A stretch of 45,491 nt of DNA from Phycisphaerae bacterium (GTDB taxonomy: Bacteria > Planctomycetota > Phycisphaerae > UBA1845 > Fen-1342), in assembly GCA_028277645.1 (NCBI GenBank), contig JANQFV010000042.1:1-45491 (forward strand). Direction: 5' to 3'. Positions 35,741 through 45,491 of this stretch are shown here, one piece after another. The notes below the pieces were generated by a model, which searched no databases, was not told the DNA's origin, and worked only from the letters and a program-made list of their open reading frames with translations. The translations under genes were made by a program, and so were the position numbers. Each line of letters opens with the position of its first letter. Within the stretch, counting starts at the first letter, position 1.

Positions 35741-37426
35741 TTAGTTCGGCTCCGTCCAGTTGGCTTCCAGGCCAGGCAGGTCGTCGGCGGTCACCTGCTC
35801 ATCCAGCGAGAAGTCCAGCAGCACGCAGGGGAGTGTTGGCGGCGTGGCAAAGACGGTTTCGATACACGGCTGGAGCATCCCGAAGTCCATGAGATCAAGA
35901 TCGCGATCGCTGTCGTAATCGGCAGAGACATACGTGTAGACGTATGCAGTGCCGGCGTTGTTGTTGTTGAACGGCGTGCTGAACACGACCTCGTCCAACG
36001 CGTCACCGTTGGTGTTGGCGGTCGTCAGCCAGAAGCCGATGCGATCGCTCGGTGCGCCGACGATGCGCACGTCGGTGTCGGCGTTGGCAGCGTAGACTGC
36101 GCCTGGGGGGAAATCGCGGCCCAGCAGAACTTCAACCACGCCATTGGTGCTCGGGCCTGCAAAGCGCTCCGCGGCGGCGATGTCGTCGATGCCGTCGCCG
36201 TTGTAGTCGCCGCTGGTGACGAGTGTTCCGAGGTTCTCCTCGAACTCGCCGACGAAGGTGAAGTCGGCGGAGTCGGTCGTGAAGTTGAAGACGTGTGTGC
36301 CGGTCTGGTACGCGGGATCACCCAGCAGGCAGTAGATGATGCCGTCGCCGCGCTGTGTGGTCGGCGTGCCGACGTCGGCACCCGGCGCTGCGGCCGCGAG
36401 GTCGACGATCGAATCGCCGTTGAAGTCACCGACGGCGGCTGACTCGCCGAGGTTGTCGTAGTCGTAATCACCGCGCAGCGTGATGTCAGCGTTCGTTGTC
36501 GCCAGGTTGATGTAGGAGTCCCACGTCGTGTCGCCGCGGAAGATATGAACGGCGCCTTCAGACGTGAACAGCCCTGCGCTCCAGTACTCGTTCGGCAGGA
36601 TCAGCTCGTCGATGCCGTCGCCGGTGATGTCGCCGGTCTTGACCACGGCGCCGAGTTCGTCAAGTTCGCCCGCGCCGAGAATCTGCACGTGGTAGTTGCT
36701 CGAGGTTGCGAGGTTCAGCGTGATTCCCGACGGAAAGGGACCGCCGTACCGCACGTAGACCCGGCCGGCACCGTTCTGGTCACCGTCGGCGAGGTGCACG
36801 CCCAGCGCGATGTCGCCGTACGCATCCCCGTTGAGATTCCCAATCGCGGCGGCTTGTGCATCAGAACCGCCGAAGAGCGAACTGCCGCCCATATCACCCG
36901 CTGCGACGGGGCCGAGGATGCGCAGATCCCAGTTGGCGGTAACGGCCAGATCGCGCGTCGGCGAAGCGAAGAAGTCGGCGCTGCCGTAAAGCAGGTACGC
37001 GATGCCGCGGTCGGAGATTCCGCCGTAGTCGGCGGTGGACGCGACGAGCAGCAGGTCGTCGATCAGGTCGCCGTTGACGTCGCCGGCCGCGATGGAGGCG
37101 CCGAGATTGTCGTCCACCTGCGCGCCGGTGATGACTAGGTCGGCGGGAACGACTGCAAGGTCTTGCACGCCGCGGCCGTGCGCGGCTGGTCCGCCGCGGA
37201 CAACGTGTACCGTGCTGAAGACCGAGCCGAACGACTCGCAGGCGGCAACGACGATGTCATCGAAGCCGTCGCCGTCGAAGTCACCGGCCCCCAGCGGGCG
37301 ACCCCAGTCGGCGTCAGCGACCGGGCCCGGGTAGATGGTCCCGACGCTGTCGCTGTTGACGATACGCAGATCGGCGTAGGCGCCGATCGCAAGCGTTACG
37401 GTAAGCACTGCGCTCAAGATACGCAT
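35741..37426 (-). CDS. Secreted FG-GAP beta-propeller protein with dockerin-like tail
   Basis: A 561-residue protein with signal peptide (MRILSAVLTVTLAIGAYA). Seven repeats carry the integrin-alpha-like calcium loop: GDFDGDGFDDIVVAA, GDVNGDLIDDLLLVA, GNLNGDAYGDIALGV, GDITGDGIDELILPN, GDFNGDSIVDLAAAA, GDYNGDGIDDIAAAE and ANTNGDALDEVVFST. Seven blades make a complete propeller. The C-terminus has SDRDLDLMDFGMLQPC and LDEQVTADDLPGLEANW, a dockerin-like pair of EF-hand segments common in planctomycete secreted proteins. It probably binds calcium and a protein or glycan partner at the cell surface. It lies 34 bases downstream of the cysteine peptidase on the same strand, so the two may be co-transcribed. 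Confidence 0.88.
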   Translation of the reverse strand: MRILSAVLTVTLAIGAYADLRIVNSDSVGTIYPGPVADADWGRPLGAGDFDGDGFDDIVVAACESFGSVFSTVHVVRGGPAAHGRGVQDLAVVPADLVITGAQVDDNLGASIAAGDVNGDLIDDLLLVASTADYGGISDRGIAYLLYGSADFFASPTRDLAVTANWDLRILGPVAAGDMGGSSLFGGSDAQAAAIGNLNGDAYGDIALGVHLADGDQNGAGRVYVRYGGPFPSGITLNLATSSNYHVQILGAGELDELGAVVKTGDITGDGIDELILPNEYWSAGLFTSEGAVHIFRGDTTWDSYINLATTNADITLRGDYDYDNLGESAAVGDFNGDSIVDLAAAAPGADVGTPTTQRGDGIIYCLLGDPAYQTGTHVFNFTTDSADFTFVGEFEENLGTLVTSGDYNGDGIDDIAAAERFAGPSTNGVVEVLLGRDFPPGAVYAANADTDVRIVGAPSDRIGFWLTTANTNGDALDEVVFSTPFNNNNAGTAYVYTYVSADYDSDRDLDLMDFGMLQPCIETVFATPPTLPCVLLDFSLDEQVTADDLPGLEANWTEPN

Positions 37427-37460
37427 TCTTCGCTACTCACAGGCCCGTCCGCCGCCGCCA

Positions 37461-39800
37461 TCAGCTCAGCAACAGCGCCACGAACGGATTGATGTCACCG
37501 AATCCAACCTGCCCGTCCGCGTCGATGTCCGCGAGATTCCGGTCGCATCCCGGGTAGAGCTGCTCGTACGCGAGCGGATCCGTCAGCGCAAAGACGAATG
37601 CGTTAATGTCATCGAAGTCCACGATGAAGTCGCAGTTCAAATCTCCGCGATATACACACTCCAGTGCGGTGTGGCTGAACGCATCGATCGCCAGCTCGTC
37701 GACGGAATTGTTCGGGTTGTCCTCGATACTGAACCGCAGGCGCGTTTGCGCCGCGGGCGTGACGAAATCGGCCACGTCGAATTCATACACACTCCAGCCG
37801 TCGTGGGGCTGGAGCTGGTCAATCGCGGACCAATTCTGCCCGTCGTCCACGGAGATGTCGACCTTCAGTACGTCACCGTCGATGCTGTCCGTTGCGAACC
37901 AGTGCGCGAAGCTGACAATATACTCGCCGGGCGCGGACATGTCGAGCGCCGGCGTGATCAGGCGCGTCGGCCCGCCGTCGACGTCAGTATCGCCCAGGCC
38001 GTTGCCGGTGAGGTAGCACGCACCGGACCCGTCAAAGTCAGTGGTCGGATCGCCGCGCAGCCCGTCGCCCGCGGGGATGCCGCGCTCCCACGCGCCCGCG
38101 ATCAGGTTCTCGTTGACGACGCTCCAGCCCAGATCGGACTCAAAGTCATCAGACATCGCGATGACGGAGTACCCGACGTACGCGGTGTGCGTGGAAAGGG
38201 GTACGTCAACCGGGCTGAAAACCGTCGCGCCGCCATCGGTCTGCACCGAGAAGTAGAACTCCGGCGCGTCGCTACAGCCGGCGGACGGCAGCGTGGCCTC
38301 ATACGAGCTACCTTGCGTCGGGGACATCGGCAGCGTGGCGTAAGCGCCGTCGTCGAATCGGTAGTGTACTTCCACGGTTCCGGGCAGGTGCGTTTCGACG
38401 AGGTCTTGCACGTCCACGGTCAAGGTCGTGCCCCGCCCCGGGATGAACCGGGTCGGCACATCCGTCGGGACGATGTCGGCGGCACGGTAGTTGGAAGCCA
38501 GGCCCTTGATGCAGAAGTTGGCGGAGTTGTTGAAGTCGTACAAGTCCTGCCAGTTGCCGCCGCCGTTGCGGTAGTAGCTTTGGCCCGGCGAGGAAGCCGA
38601 ATCGACCCATACGCGGTACGAAGCGCCGAGCAGCACGGGGATCTCCGAGCTGCGGTCGTAGGCCATGCCGCCGTGCGAGACTTCGAGGTAGATGTAGAAA
38701 TCGTCGCCGGCACTGAAGCCAAGCGGCGCGTCGAGATCGACCGTATGGAAGCCCGTGTGGGCGAACGTACCGCTTACGCTGGCGAGCTCGTCGAGCAGTT
38801 GTCCGCCTTCGAAGCGATCATAGATGCGCACGGTATAGATGACATCATCGCCGGCGGCCACGAAGCTCACTGCCTCCAGCATGTGCTCGCCGTCCGCGAC
38901 GAAGGCATTGAACGCCTGGTCGGCGTTCGCGTAGGTGTCGCGCCAGCCGTGGTAGTCGTGATAGTAGAAGTGCTGGTAGCGGAGGCGCTCGACGTCCACG
39001 AAGGACACGGCGCCCATCTCGGGGTGCTGGGCCGACCACTTGTCGTAGTAGGAAATCCAGAAGTAGCCGTCCAGCCCCCAGCCGCTGCCCCAACTGTTCT
39101 TGCACAGCCAGGCGCCCGGCTGCGGCGCCTGCGTGACCTTGTCATCGTCCCAGCCGATGATCGCGATTGCGTGGTTCGGCTGAGCGCTGCTGCCGCTGGG
39201 TTGGTAGTGCACGTAGGACCCCGACAGATACGCACCGCTGGAACACATACACGTGCCCACCGCGCCGTGCTGCATGACCGCCTCTTTGATCGCGTTGGCG
39301 TTACTCAAGTCCGCTTTGGCGACGTGCCACTCGATGTGACGCGGATAGTAGTAGTGGTAGCTGCCGTCCGCTCGCGCCGGCGGATACGTGTACGACTGCG
39401 CGTCCGAGTTACGCACGGCGCCCTCACCGCGCGTCAGGTACGCCGCGGTGACGAGATAGTCCCCGCCTTCGTGGACGACTAGGCCGTGTCCGTATGGCGG
39501 CGAGATGTCGTCGTTGTTGTTCTCGTTGAAACCGTTCCACCAGTCGAGGTGATACTCCGCCAGGTTCGGCTGGCCGACCTCATTGTTGGCAGACCACTCG
39601 CCGGTCATCAACAGATTGCTTTCCATCGCGGCGAAAGCGCCGAAGGTCCAGCAGGTTCCGCCGGACTGGCTCTTGATCGAGGTAACGTAGTTACTGCCGT
39701 TGTAGTCGCGCAGGTCAAGACTGGTCGGCGGGTCTGCGTGGACCGCAGAGATTCCGAATGTCAGCGCGACGGCCAGCACGAACGATATGCGGAGTGTCAT
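37461..39800 (-). CDS. Secreted papain-family (C1) cysteine peptidase with dockerin-like tail
   Basis: A 779-residue exported peptidase. After the signal peptide (ISFVLAVALTFGISAVHA) the catalytic domain follows at once, with no clear propeptide: oxyanion Gln45 and nucleophile Cys50 in SIKSQSGGTCWTFGAFAAM, His210 in PNHAIAIIGWDDD and Asn235 in LCKNSWGSGWG. The middle (~300-430) is a beta-rich domain with YRVWVDSASSPGQSYY, like the lectin-type domain that follows C1 domains in related bacterial and archaeal proteins. A MAM/jelly-roll-like part (DDFESDLGWSVVNE) follows. The end has two EF-hand-like segments (GDLNCDFIVDFDDINAFV and ADIDADGQVGFGDINPFV), a dockerin-like tail. AAAGGA precedes the ATG. 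It probably degrades extracellular protein. Confidence 0.9.
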   Translation of the reverse strand: MTLRISFVLAVALTFGISAVHADPPTSLDLRDYNGSNYVTSIKSQSGGTCWTFGAFAAMESNLLMTGEWSANNEVGQPNLAEYHLDWWNGFNENNNDDISPPYGHGLVVHEGGDYLVTAAYLTRGEGAVRNSDAQSYTYPPARADGSYHYYYPRHIEWHVAKADLSNANAIKEAVMQHGAVGTCMCSSGAYLSGSYVHYQPSGSSAQPNHAIAIIGWDDDKVTQAPQPGAWLCKNSWGSGWGLDGYFWISYYDKWSAQHPEMGAVSFVDVERLRYQHFYYHDYHGWRDTYANADQAFNAFVADGEHMLEAVSFVAAGDDVIYTVRIYDRFEGGQLLDELASVSGTFAHTGFHTVDLDAPLGFSAGDDFYIYLEVSHGGMAYDRSSEIPVLLGASYRVWVDSASSPGQSYYRNGGGNWQDLYDFNNSANFCIKGLASNYRAADIVPTDVPTRFIPGRGTTLTVDVQDLVETHLPGTVEVHYRFDDGAYATLPMSPTQGSSYEATLPSAGCSDAPEFYFSVQTDGGATVFSPVDVPLSTHTAYVGYSVIAMSDDFESDLGWSVVNENLIAGAWERGIPAGDGLRGDPTTDFDGSGACYLTGNGLGDTDVDGGPTRLITPALDMSAPGEYIVSFAHWFATDSIDGDVLKVDISVDDGQNWSAIDQLQPHDGWSVYEFDVADFVTPAAQTRLRFSIEDNPNNSVDELAIDAFSHTALECVYRGDLNCDFIVDFDDINAFVFALTDPLAYEQLYPGCDRNLADIDADGQVGFGDINPFVALLLS

Positions 39801-40204
39801 ATCCCGAATCCTTTCAAAAACGAAACATTGCAGGCTAGGGGCGGCGGCTGACGGCGCGTCGTAGCGGTGTTACGCGCAGAGAATGTCCAATGAGCCACCG
39901 GCGAGTTGTCCCATCGCTCCAGCGACATAGCGTGTCCATTTTGAGCCGTTGTCGACCGGTTTACAAGAAAAACCCTCTAAAGCGATCCAGAGATCGTCCG
40001 AGGTTGTGTCAGCGGCGGCATGTGGGCAACTTCCGAGACTGGCCAGTACTCGGTTGCCGGGCAGAAGCTGGGTTCAGTTGAGATTCCCTCGATCAATCTG
40101 CGGGGCTAAGTTACGCTGGCTCAATGACATCCGGCGCGGTAAGACACCAATGATGATGCGTGTGCATTAGCGAATATGAAAGTCCAGATCGAGGAGGTAC
40201 CGAA
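39801..40204. other. Divergent intergenic region
   Basis: 404 bases between the peptidase (minus) and the DsrE-like gene (plus). It must hold both promoters, but I see no convincing box pair. A TTGTCGACCGGTTTACAA segment near 39949-39966 is an imperfect TTGT..ACAA palindrome that could be an operator. GAGGAGG just before 40205 is the ribosome site of the next gene. Confidence 0.4.
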
Positions 40205-40666
40205 ATGCGCTCATCCAAATTCGTCCGGGTGTTGATGCTGGTCGCGTTGGCCGGCGTGGCTGGTGTCGGTGTGGTGCATGGCTGGTCAGAGCCCGACGGA
40301 GCGTCGAAGCCCTGTCTCGTGCTGAATCTCACCAGTGGCAAGGAGGACCTGCACTCGGTAACGATGGCGCTGCAACTCGCGCATCACGCGTTGGACGACG
40401 GGCGTGCTGCGGTGCTGTTCCTGAACGTGCGCGGGGCCGAATTGGCGCGAAAGGACCTGTCCCCGGCACTGAAACTCGGCAGCAATCCGCCAGTCGGCGA
40501 GATGCTCGCGAAACTCATCGAGCGTGGCGGGACGGTCATTGCCTGTCCGGCGTGCATGGAGGTCATGGGCGTCAAGTCGGATGACTTGGCAACGGGCGTG
40601 CAAATGGCGAATCGCTCGTTGCTGTTCGGGCGCTTGGGGCCAGACACAGCCGTGTTCACGTACTAG
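40205..40666 (+). CDS. Secreted DsrE-like protein
   Basis: A 153-residue protein starting MRSSKFVRVLMLVALAGVAG, a signal peptide or anchor, then a DsrE-type alpha/beta fold: PCLVLNLTSGKEDLHSVTMA, AVLFLNVRGAELA, ERGGTVIACPACMEVMGV. DsrE-family proteins carry sulfur on a Cys in sulfur relay systems; here the Cys pair of CPAC is the candidate. Export is unusual for the classical cytoplasmic members but is seen in related DsrE-like proteins. GAGGAGG before the ATG at 40205 sets the start. Convergent with lolD, with a nested hairpin between. Confidence 0.78.
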   Translation: MRSSKFVRVLMLVALAGVAGVGVVHGWSEPDGASKPCLVLNLTSGKEDLHSVTMALQLAHHALDDGRAAVLFLNVRGAELARKDLSPALKLGSNPPVGEMLAKLIERGGTVIACPACMEVMGVKSDDLATGVQMANRSLLFGRLGPDTAVFTY

Positions 40667-40679
40667 TGATGTTTCCGAT

Positions 40680-40728
40680 GTGCCACTGCTCTTGCCGGAG
40701 ATTCTCCGCTGCTCAAGAGCAATGGCAC
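40680..40728. repeat. Nested hairpin (REP-like) between convergent genes
   Basis: GTGCCACTGCTCTTG (40680-40694) pairs with CAAGAGCAATGGCAC (40714-40728) at 14 of 15 positions; inside it CGGAGA (40696-40701) pairs with TCTCCG (40703-40708). It can act as a two-way terminator, but the outer arm shares GTGCCACTGCT with the element at 43163, so it looks like a dispersed repeat. Confidence 0.65.
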
Positions 40729-40734
40729 TCAGGC

Positions 40735-41470
<736 letters not shown>

Positions 41471-41478
<8 letters not shown>

Positions 41479-43096
41479 AACGCATCGCCTCCACGGGCTG
41501 CATGGCGCCCGCGCGCCAGGCGGCGAGCAGCGCACCGAAAGTCGAGGCGAGTATCGCGAACACGACCACCTGGATCACGTCGAGCATGTTCACGGTGTTG
41601 GGTATGGCATCAAAGGAATACACGGAGCGATCCCACACACGCCACGCCGGATTCAACCAAATCAGCAACTCCTGGATTGCGTTGATGTAGGTGACGAAGT
41701 AGTAGCCCCCGATGGCGCCGATGATGCTGCCGACGAGACCAACCGCAGCGCCGTACAGCAGGAAGATTGCCGCCACACCGCCCGACGAGCCGCCGATGGC
41801 CTTCACAATGCCGATGTCGCGCGTCTTCTGCAGCACGATCATGTAAAGAATGCATAGCACGAGCACGGCGGCGACCAGCGAGATAATGCCAAACAGAATC
41901 GTGACGAGGATCCGCTCTTTCTCCACCGGTGCGATGATGTGTTCCTGCGACTGTTCCCACGTCTTGGCCTCGACGAACTGCACGAGTTGAACATCGTTCA
42001 GGTCAAGCCGGTAGCGCGGATCGGCCATGTAGCTGTGATAATGCTCCTCAAGACGCTCGGCGATGGCATAAGCATCGGCGCCGGGAGTGAGCTTGATCTG
42101 AATTTGCGAACAACGCGGTGGTGTTGTGCCGATCACCTCGCCGGACTCCACGTCAATCTGCTCCGCCGCGTCCATCTCCAGCAGCTTCTGCAGCAGCGAG
42201 AAGTCGCAGTACACGTGTTGCGAGTCAATTTCGTAGATGCCGGTGCGCGAGTCGTCGGTGAGCCGGAAGGGTTGCTTGATCGGCAGATCGATTGAGCCGC
42301 TGCGCGAGATCGGGACGAGCGTGACCGTCATGCGACAACCGCGCGGATATGACTCGTAGCGCTCGTAGCGACCATCTGGTTTGCGGGCGGCGATCATATC
42401 GCGTCCGACGATCAGGCCCGGAAATGGTTCGCCCTCGAGCGTCGGCCCGCTCTCGATGTTCCAGTTGACGTCATACACGCCCGGGATCGGGCCGGCACCC
42501 TCGGCGGCGAACTCCTGCGAGAGACTCGACGGCACCGCCTCGTCGACGATGCCCTGGGTCCGGCTCGTCTCAAGCGCCGATCGATAGGGCTCGGGGAGCA
42601 CAGGCAGACGAAACGTCGGATCCGACTGCGCCGCCGGCGATAGCTCTGGGTCGAAGCCGAGCAACGGTTGTTGCTGTGGTGACAGCGTCGTCGTGCCGGG
42701 GTAATACGTCTCGTAGTAGAGGCTCTCTTTGAACGCATTGACCACGTACACGTCTTCGAGCCGCAGCCCTACCACGCGCACCGTGTTAAGCCGCGGCGAT
42801 TCGCCGAAGCGCAGGATGCCGTAGGAGTAGATTAGCGGCGTGGCCTTCTCGATCTCGGGCCAGGTCGAGATTTCCGCGATGAACTCCTCGTAGAGCGGGA
42901 AGCCGCTGGCGATGCCGTTATCGACGATGATGTCGCCGAGCAGGCCCCGGGCCTTGAGCTTGAGCTGATCAAGAAACCCGCCCATGACGGACGAGACGAT
43001 CAGCACCATCGCCGTACACAACATGACGGCGGCGATCGCGAAGTACGCGATGCGGCGTTTGCGCAGGTAGCGGAGGGTCAGGAAGAGCTTGTACAC
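41471..43096 (-). CDS. ABC transporter permease, LolC/E or MacB-like (FtsX domain)
   Basis: A 541-residue permease. The N-terminal helix IAYFAIAAVMLCTAMVLIVSS follows LRYLRKRRI; a large periplasmic domain of ~350 residues follows; the C-terminal FtsX part has ILFGIISLVAAVLVLCILYM, QKTRDIGIVKAIGGSSGGV, two more helices and ends WRAGAMQPVEAMRYE, the standard lolC/E ending. The frame is open far upstream, but the residues before YKLFLTLRYL are not membrane-like, so the GTG at 43096 is chosen; no strong ribosome site is seen there. With lolD downstream it probably moves lipoproteins out of the inner membrane, inferred from family. Confidence 0.88.
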
Positions 43097-43162
43097 GTCG
43101 CACGTTATACCCGCTGCGCGACGGGTGGGCCATGGACGCCGGATGTCGCGAATCGTCCAATG

Positions 43163-43232
43163 GAAGTGCCACTGCTGTGCCAGCAGTGCTCGTTCAGCAC
43201 AGTGCGCACTGCTCACAGAGCAGTGGCACTTC
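43163..43232. repeat. Nested hairpin (REP-like) upstream of permease and thiS
   Basis: GAAGTGCCACTGCT (43163-43176) pairs perfectly with AGCAGTGGCACTTC (43219-43232); inside it AGCAGTGC (43182-43189) pairs with GCACTGCT (43206-43213), and CAGTGCGCACTG (43200-43211) is itself a palindrome. Same outer motif as the element at 40680. It sits between the divergent permease and thiS genes, so it is not a simple terminator. Confidence 0.7.
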
Positions 43233-43263
43233 GGGGTAAGTTCCCCGCGCGATGTCCGACCGC

Positions 43264-43283
43264 TATAATCGCGCGTTGCGAGG
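43264..43283 (+). promoter_or_regulatory. -10 box and ribosome site of thiSG
   Basis: A perfect TATAAT at 43264-43269 and GAGG at 43280-43283 lie just before the thiS ATG, giving a very short leader with no room for a TPP riboswitch. The -35 region (TTCCCC at 43241) is poor. Confidence 0.5.
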
Positions 43284-43288
43284 CGATC

Positions 43289-43489
43289 ATGCAGATTATC
43301 GTCAACGGTGAAAGTCAGACTATTCCGGACGGTGCGACCGTCGCCGATCTGGTGGACCAGCTCCAACTCACGCCGGCGCGCGTGGCGGTGGAGCTGAACG
43401 CGGAGCTCGTCCGGCGTGCGACATATGCAGGCGTGGTTCTGAACGCGGGTGATCAGGTAGAGATTGTGACACTGGTGGGAGGTGGCTGA
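43289..43489 (+). CDS. thiS: Sulfur carrier protein ThiS
   Basis: A 66-residue ubiquitin-like protein that carries the sulfur for the thiazole ring of thiamin as a C-terminal thiocarboxylate. MQIIVNGESQTIPDGATVADL is the beta-grasp start, VAVELNAELVRR the middle, and QVEIVTLVGGG ends with the Gly-Gly tail that must be free for adenylation. A frame open further upstream lacks similarity, so the ATG at 43289 is used. Its stop is joined to the thiG start (TGAATG). Confidence 0.95.
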   Translation: MQIIVNGESQTIPDGATVADLVDQLQLTPARVAVELNAELVRRATYAGVVLNAGDQVEIVTLVGGG

Positions 43490-44332
43490 ATGCAGATTCC
43501 GCCGATCAGGATTGCGGATTTCTCCATCAACTCGCGGCTGTTTGTCGGGACCGGCAAGTACCTGAAGGACGGCGAACCCGACTACGAGCTCATGCGGGCG
43601 GCGCTGGATGCCGCCGGCTGCCAGGTCGTCACGGTCGCAGTGCGGCGTGAGCGGCTGTACGACAAGCAAGGGCGGAGCCTGCTCGACTTCCTCGATCTCG
43701 ACCGTTACACGATTCTGCCGAACACGGCCGGCTGTTTCAGTGCCGACGACGCGATCCGCTCGGCGCGGCTGGGGCGCGAGTTGCTCGAAGGGCTCGGCAA
43801 CCCCGGCGCCCGGTGGGTGAAGCTCGAAGTGCTCGGCGACAAGAAGACCCTGCTGCCCGATCCGATGGAGACCGTCCGAGCCGCGGAGACGCTGCTGAAG
43901 GAAGACTTCATCGTCCTCGCCTACGCCAATGATGATCCGATCTTGTGCCAGCGGCTGAAGGCCCTGGGTTGTGCGAGCGTGATGCCGCTGGGTTCGCCGA
44001 TCGGATCAGGGCAGGGCGTGCTTAACCCGAACAACATTCGCATCATCCTGGAGCAACTCAAAGACGACGACCCCGACTATCCCGTGATCGTGGACGCCGG
44101 CGTCGGAACGGCTTCGGATGTCACGATCGCGATGGAGCTGGGCGCGGACGGCGTGCTGCTCAACACCGGGATCGCCGGCGCCCACGACGCGGTCGCGATG
44201 GCGCACGCGATGCGTCACGCGATCGAGGCCGGTTACCTCGCGTTCCGCTCGGGGCGCATCCCGCGCAAGCTGTACGCCACCGCATCATCGCCGATGGAGG
44301 GTCGCATTGCGCCCGTCGGTGCCACCGGATAA
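43490..44332 (+). CDS. thiG: Thiazole synthase ThiG
   Basis: Forms the thiazole phosphate of thiamin from deoxyxylulose phosphate, dehydroglycine and ThiS thiocarboxylate. The 280-residue TIM barrel has [10 protein letters not shown], the Schiff-base Lys in [51 protein letters not shown] and [13 protein letters not shown], all family blocks. [17 protein letters not shown] closes the core. It directly follows thiS, its protein partner. ThiF, ThiH or ThiO are not in the window. Confidence 0.97.
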   Translation: MQIPPIRIADFSINSRLFVGTGKYLKDGEPDYELMRAALDAAGCQVVTVAVRRERLYDKQGRSLLDFLDLDRYTILPNTAGCFSADDAIRSARLGRELLEGLGNPGARWVKLEVLGDKKTLLPDPMETVRAAETLLKEDFIVLAYANDDPILCQRLKALGCASVMPLGSPIGSGQGVLNPNNIRIILEQLKDDDPDYPVIVDAGVGTASDVTIAMELGADGVLLNTGIAGAHDAVAMAHAMRHAIEAGYLAFRSGRIPRKLYATASSPMEGRIAPVGATG

Positions 44333-44867
44333 CACGACTTCCGCATCGGCCGAAGAGCTGCTGACCGCGGCGCTGGGGCCGGAGCGCGTGCCGGCGATCG
44401 ACTCACCGTGTCCGGTCGATCGGTTGCCAAAGCGTCGCCGCAACCAGATCTGCATCGCGATTATCACGATCGGGCTGGCGAACTATGCGATCTACACAGT
44501 GGTCTACGCTCTGATCGGCGGCGATGCGCGAAACGGACATCATCTCGTCGTGACGCAGCCGGACGGAGCAACCACGCACACGTACCATCTGCGCGGCGGG
44601 TTCATTCGGGATCTGAGCGGGCAGGCCCGCGAAGTTTCGCGGGGCGTGTGGCTGTACTCGCACATTCACTCGATCACGATTCCGGTCACGTGGGGCGCGG
44701 TGCTCCTGAGTATGCTCGTGCTGGCGCGGCCGCACATCCTGGCGACGATGCGGGGCGGCTGGCTTCCCGGCCGGGCGTTCGTCGCGGTTTCCGCGACCGT
44801 AATCGCGCTGATAGGTGCATGTGCGACCGCGCTGTTCACTTGGCAATTCATCGTCGAGCTGCGGTGA
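44307..44867 (+). CDS. Hypothetical membrane protein
   Basis: A 186-residue protein with three likely helices: about residues 45-67 ([20 protein letters not shown]), 117-135 ([19 protein letters not shown]) and 155-178 ([20 protein letters not shown]). Between them a polar part has a short basic segment ([17 protein letters not shown]). No family is recognised. A TTG at 44307 lies five bases after GGAGGG (44296-44301), inside the end of thiG; a GTG at 44319 is the alternative. The overlap with thiG suggests co-transcription. Confidence 0.65.
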   Translation: MRPSVPPDNTTSASAEELLTAALGPERVPAIDSPCPVDRLPKRRRNQICIAIITIGLANYAIYTVVYALIGGDARNGHHLVVTQPDGATTHTYHLRGGFIRDLSGQAREVSRGVWLYSHIHSITIPVTWGAVLLSMLVLARPHILATMRGGWLPGRAFVAVSATVIALIGACATALFTWQFIVELR

Positions 44868-44883
44868 CCACAGGAGGCAGCTG

Positions 44884-45491
44884 TTGCTCGTCACTGACTG
44901 GCTTGCCGATGATGGCTGCGTAGCCCGGCACCTCGCCAACTTCGAGGTGCGACCGCAGCAGCGCGAGATGGCAGAGGCGATCGCCGAGGCGTTCCGCGCG
45001 GGTCGGCATCTGGCCGTCGAAGCCGGAACAGGCGTAGGCAAGACGTTTGCGTATTTGCTGCCCGCGATCGAACAGATCTTCATCAACAAGCGCCGCGTCG
45101 TCGTTAGCACGCACACCATCGCGCTACAGGAACAGCTCATCGAGAAGGACATCCCATTCCTGCAAGTTGCCTTGGCGGGCGCCAGTGCCCCGGTAGCGGC
45201 CGACCTCCCGGTCGCCCGAGACACGAGCGACGGCAACGACTCGCGGCATTCGCTGACTTTCCATGCCGAACTTGTCAAGGGTCGCCAGAACTACTTCAGC
45301 CTGCGGCGCCTGAAGAGTGCCAGCGAGCGGCAGAAGTCGCTGTTTCCAAACATGTTCCTGCGCCGCGGGCTGCACGCGATCGAAGACTGGGCCTACGAGA
45401 CTACTGACGGCTCGCTGGCCGACCTCCCGGAATCGCCGCCGCCGGAAGTGTGGGAGAAGGTCCGCAGCGAGCACAACAACTGTCTGGGTCG
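44884..45491 (+). CDS. DinG-type ATP-dependent helicase, 3'-truncated by window edge
   Basis: The first ~200 residues of a superfamily 2, XPD/DinG-like DNA helicase. The start NFEVRPQQREMAEAIAEAF is the Q-like motif, the Walker A is EAGTGVGKTFAYLLP and motif Ia is VVVSTHTIALQEQL. KGRQNYFSLRRLKSA, DGSLADLPESPPPEVW and NNCLG then lead into the region where the iron-sulfur cluster Cys residues lie. The start is TTG at 44884, six bases after AGGAGG (44872-44877). Helicase boxes II-VI are beyond the window. Such helicases unwind DNA in repair. Confidence 0.9.
   Translation, partial: MLVTDWLADDGCVARHLANFEVRPQQREMAEAIAEAFRAGRHLAVEAGTGVGKTFAYLLPAIEQIFINKRRVVVSTHTIALQEQLIEKDIPFLQVALAGASAPVAADLPVARDTSDGNDSRHSLTFHAELVKGRQNYFSLRRLKSASERQKSLFPNMFLRRGLHAIEDWAYETTDGSLADLPESPPPEVWEKVRSEHNNCLG

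Noticed and set aside
37671..39482. 603-residue plus-strand frame
   Set aside because: Entirely antisense to the papain-family peptidase; Arg/Val-rich composition of a shadow frame in GC-rich DNA.
43233..43288. TPP riboswitch before thiSG, or FMN riboswitch before ribH
   Set aside because: The thiS leader is only ~20 bases after its TATAAT, and 5304-5457 shows no conserved riboswitch core.
43097..43669. Upstream extension of the ABC permease
   Set aside because: The added residues are polar and cover thiS and the hairpin element on the other strand; the permease start at 43096 fits the family.

Overview
The window is a 45.5 kb piece of a high-GC bacterial chromosome, most probably from a planctomycete of the Phycisphaerae or a relative. 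This is inferred from the secreted proteins: cysteine-peptidase and FG-GAP proteins ending in dockerin-like EF-hand tails, a surface protein with a C-terminal CG-hydrophobic-Arg tail, octaheme cytochrome lipoproteins, and housekeeping genes in small operons. No search could be run, so the taxonomy is an inference.

Layout. 1-8.9 kb is housekeeping: a truncated Fn3-like protein, a PhnP-like metallo-hydrolase, a Cys-motif secreted protein, malate dehydrogenase, ferritin, a HEAT-repeat membrane protein, then a + strand operon ribH-nusB-ftsY-acyl-CoA synthetase. A tRNA-Cys(GCA) gene lies at 8984-9056. Its 3' part (43 bp, 42 identical) is repeated at 28428-28470. Directly beside the intact tRNA is a decayed tyrosine integrase. 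The 19.4 kb between the repeats is therefore best read as an old integrated genomic island.

Island cargo (9.1-28.4 kb). An NhaR-type regulator and an NDH-2 pseudogene are followed by a same-strand stress cluster: two universal stress proteins, ribosome hibernation factor, HtpX protease, periplasmic beta-carbonic anhydrase, 2-phosphoglycerate kinase, a HAD protein, a DksA/TraR zinc finger and a PepSY-like secreted protein. Then comes an OPT transporter carrying a ~300-residue soluble insertion made of four repeats, and a complete seven-gene Mrp cation/proton antiporter operon (mrpABCDEFG). The right end holds a gene-poor decayed stretch and three tiny coupled minus-strand genes next to the repeat. 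Together this looks like a transferable package for surviving sodium/alkaline and energy stress: ion homeostasis, ribosome parking, membrane protein quality control and pH/bicarbonate control.

28.9-39.8 kb is a block of exported proteins: a 1169-residue surface protein (WTERT-type propeller, Fn3-like repeats, C-type lectin, C-terminal anchor), a small lipoprotein, an octaheme cytochrome c lipoprotein with a calcium-binding insertion, an FG-GAP seven-bladed propeller protein and a papain-family peptidase. 40.2-45.5 kb returns to ordinary genes: a secreted DsrE-like protein, a LolD/permease ABC pair flanked on both sides by related nested hairpins, thiS-thiG, a small membrane protein, and the start of a DinG-type helicase that runs off the window. 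Several genes start at TTG or GTG behind clear Shine-Dalgarno sequences, and clear -10 boxes precede the MBL, tRNA-Cys and thiS genes.
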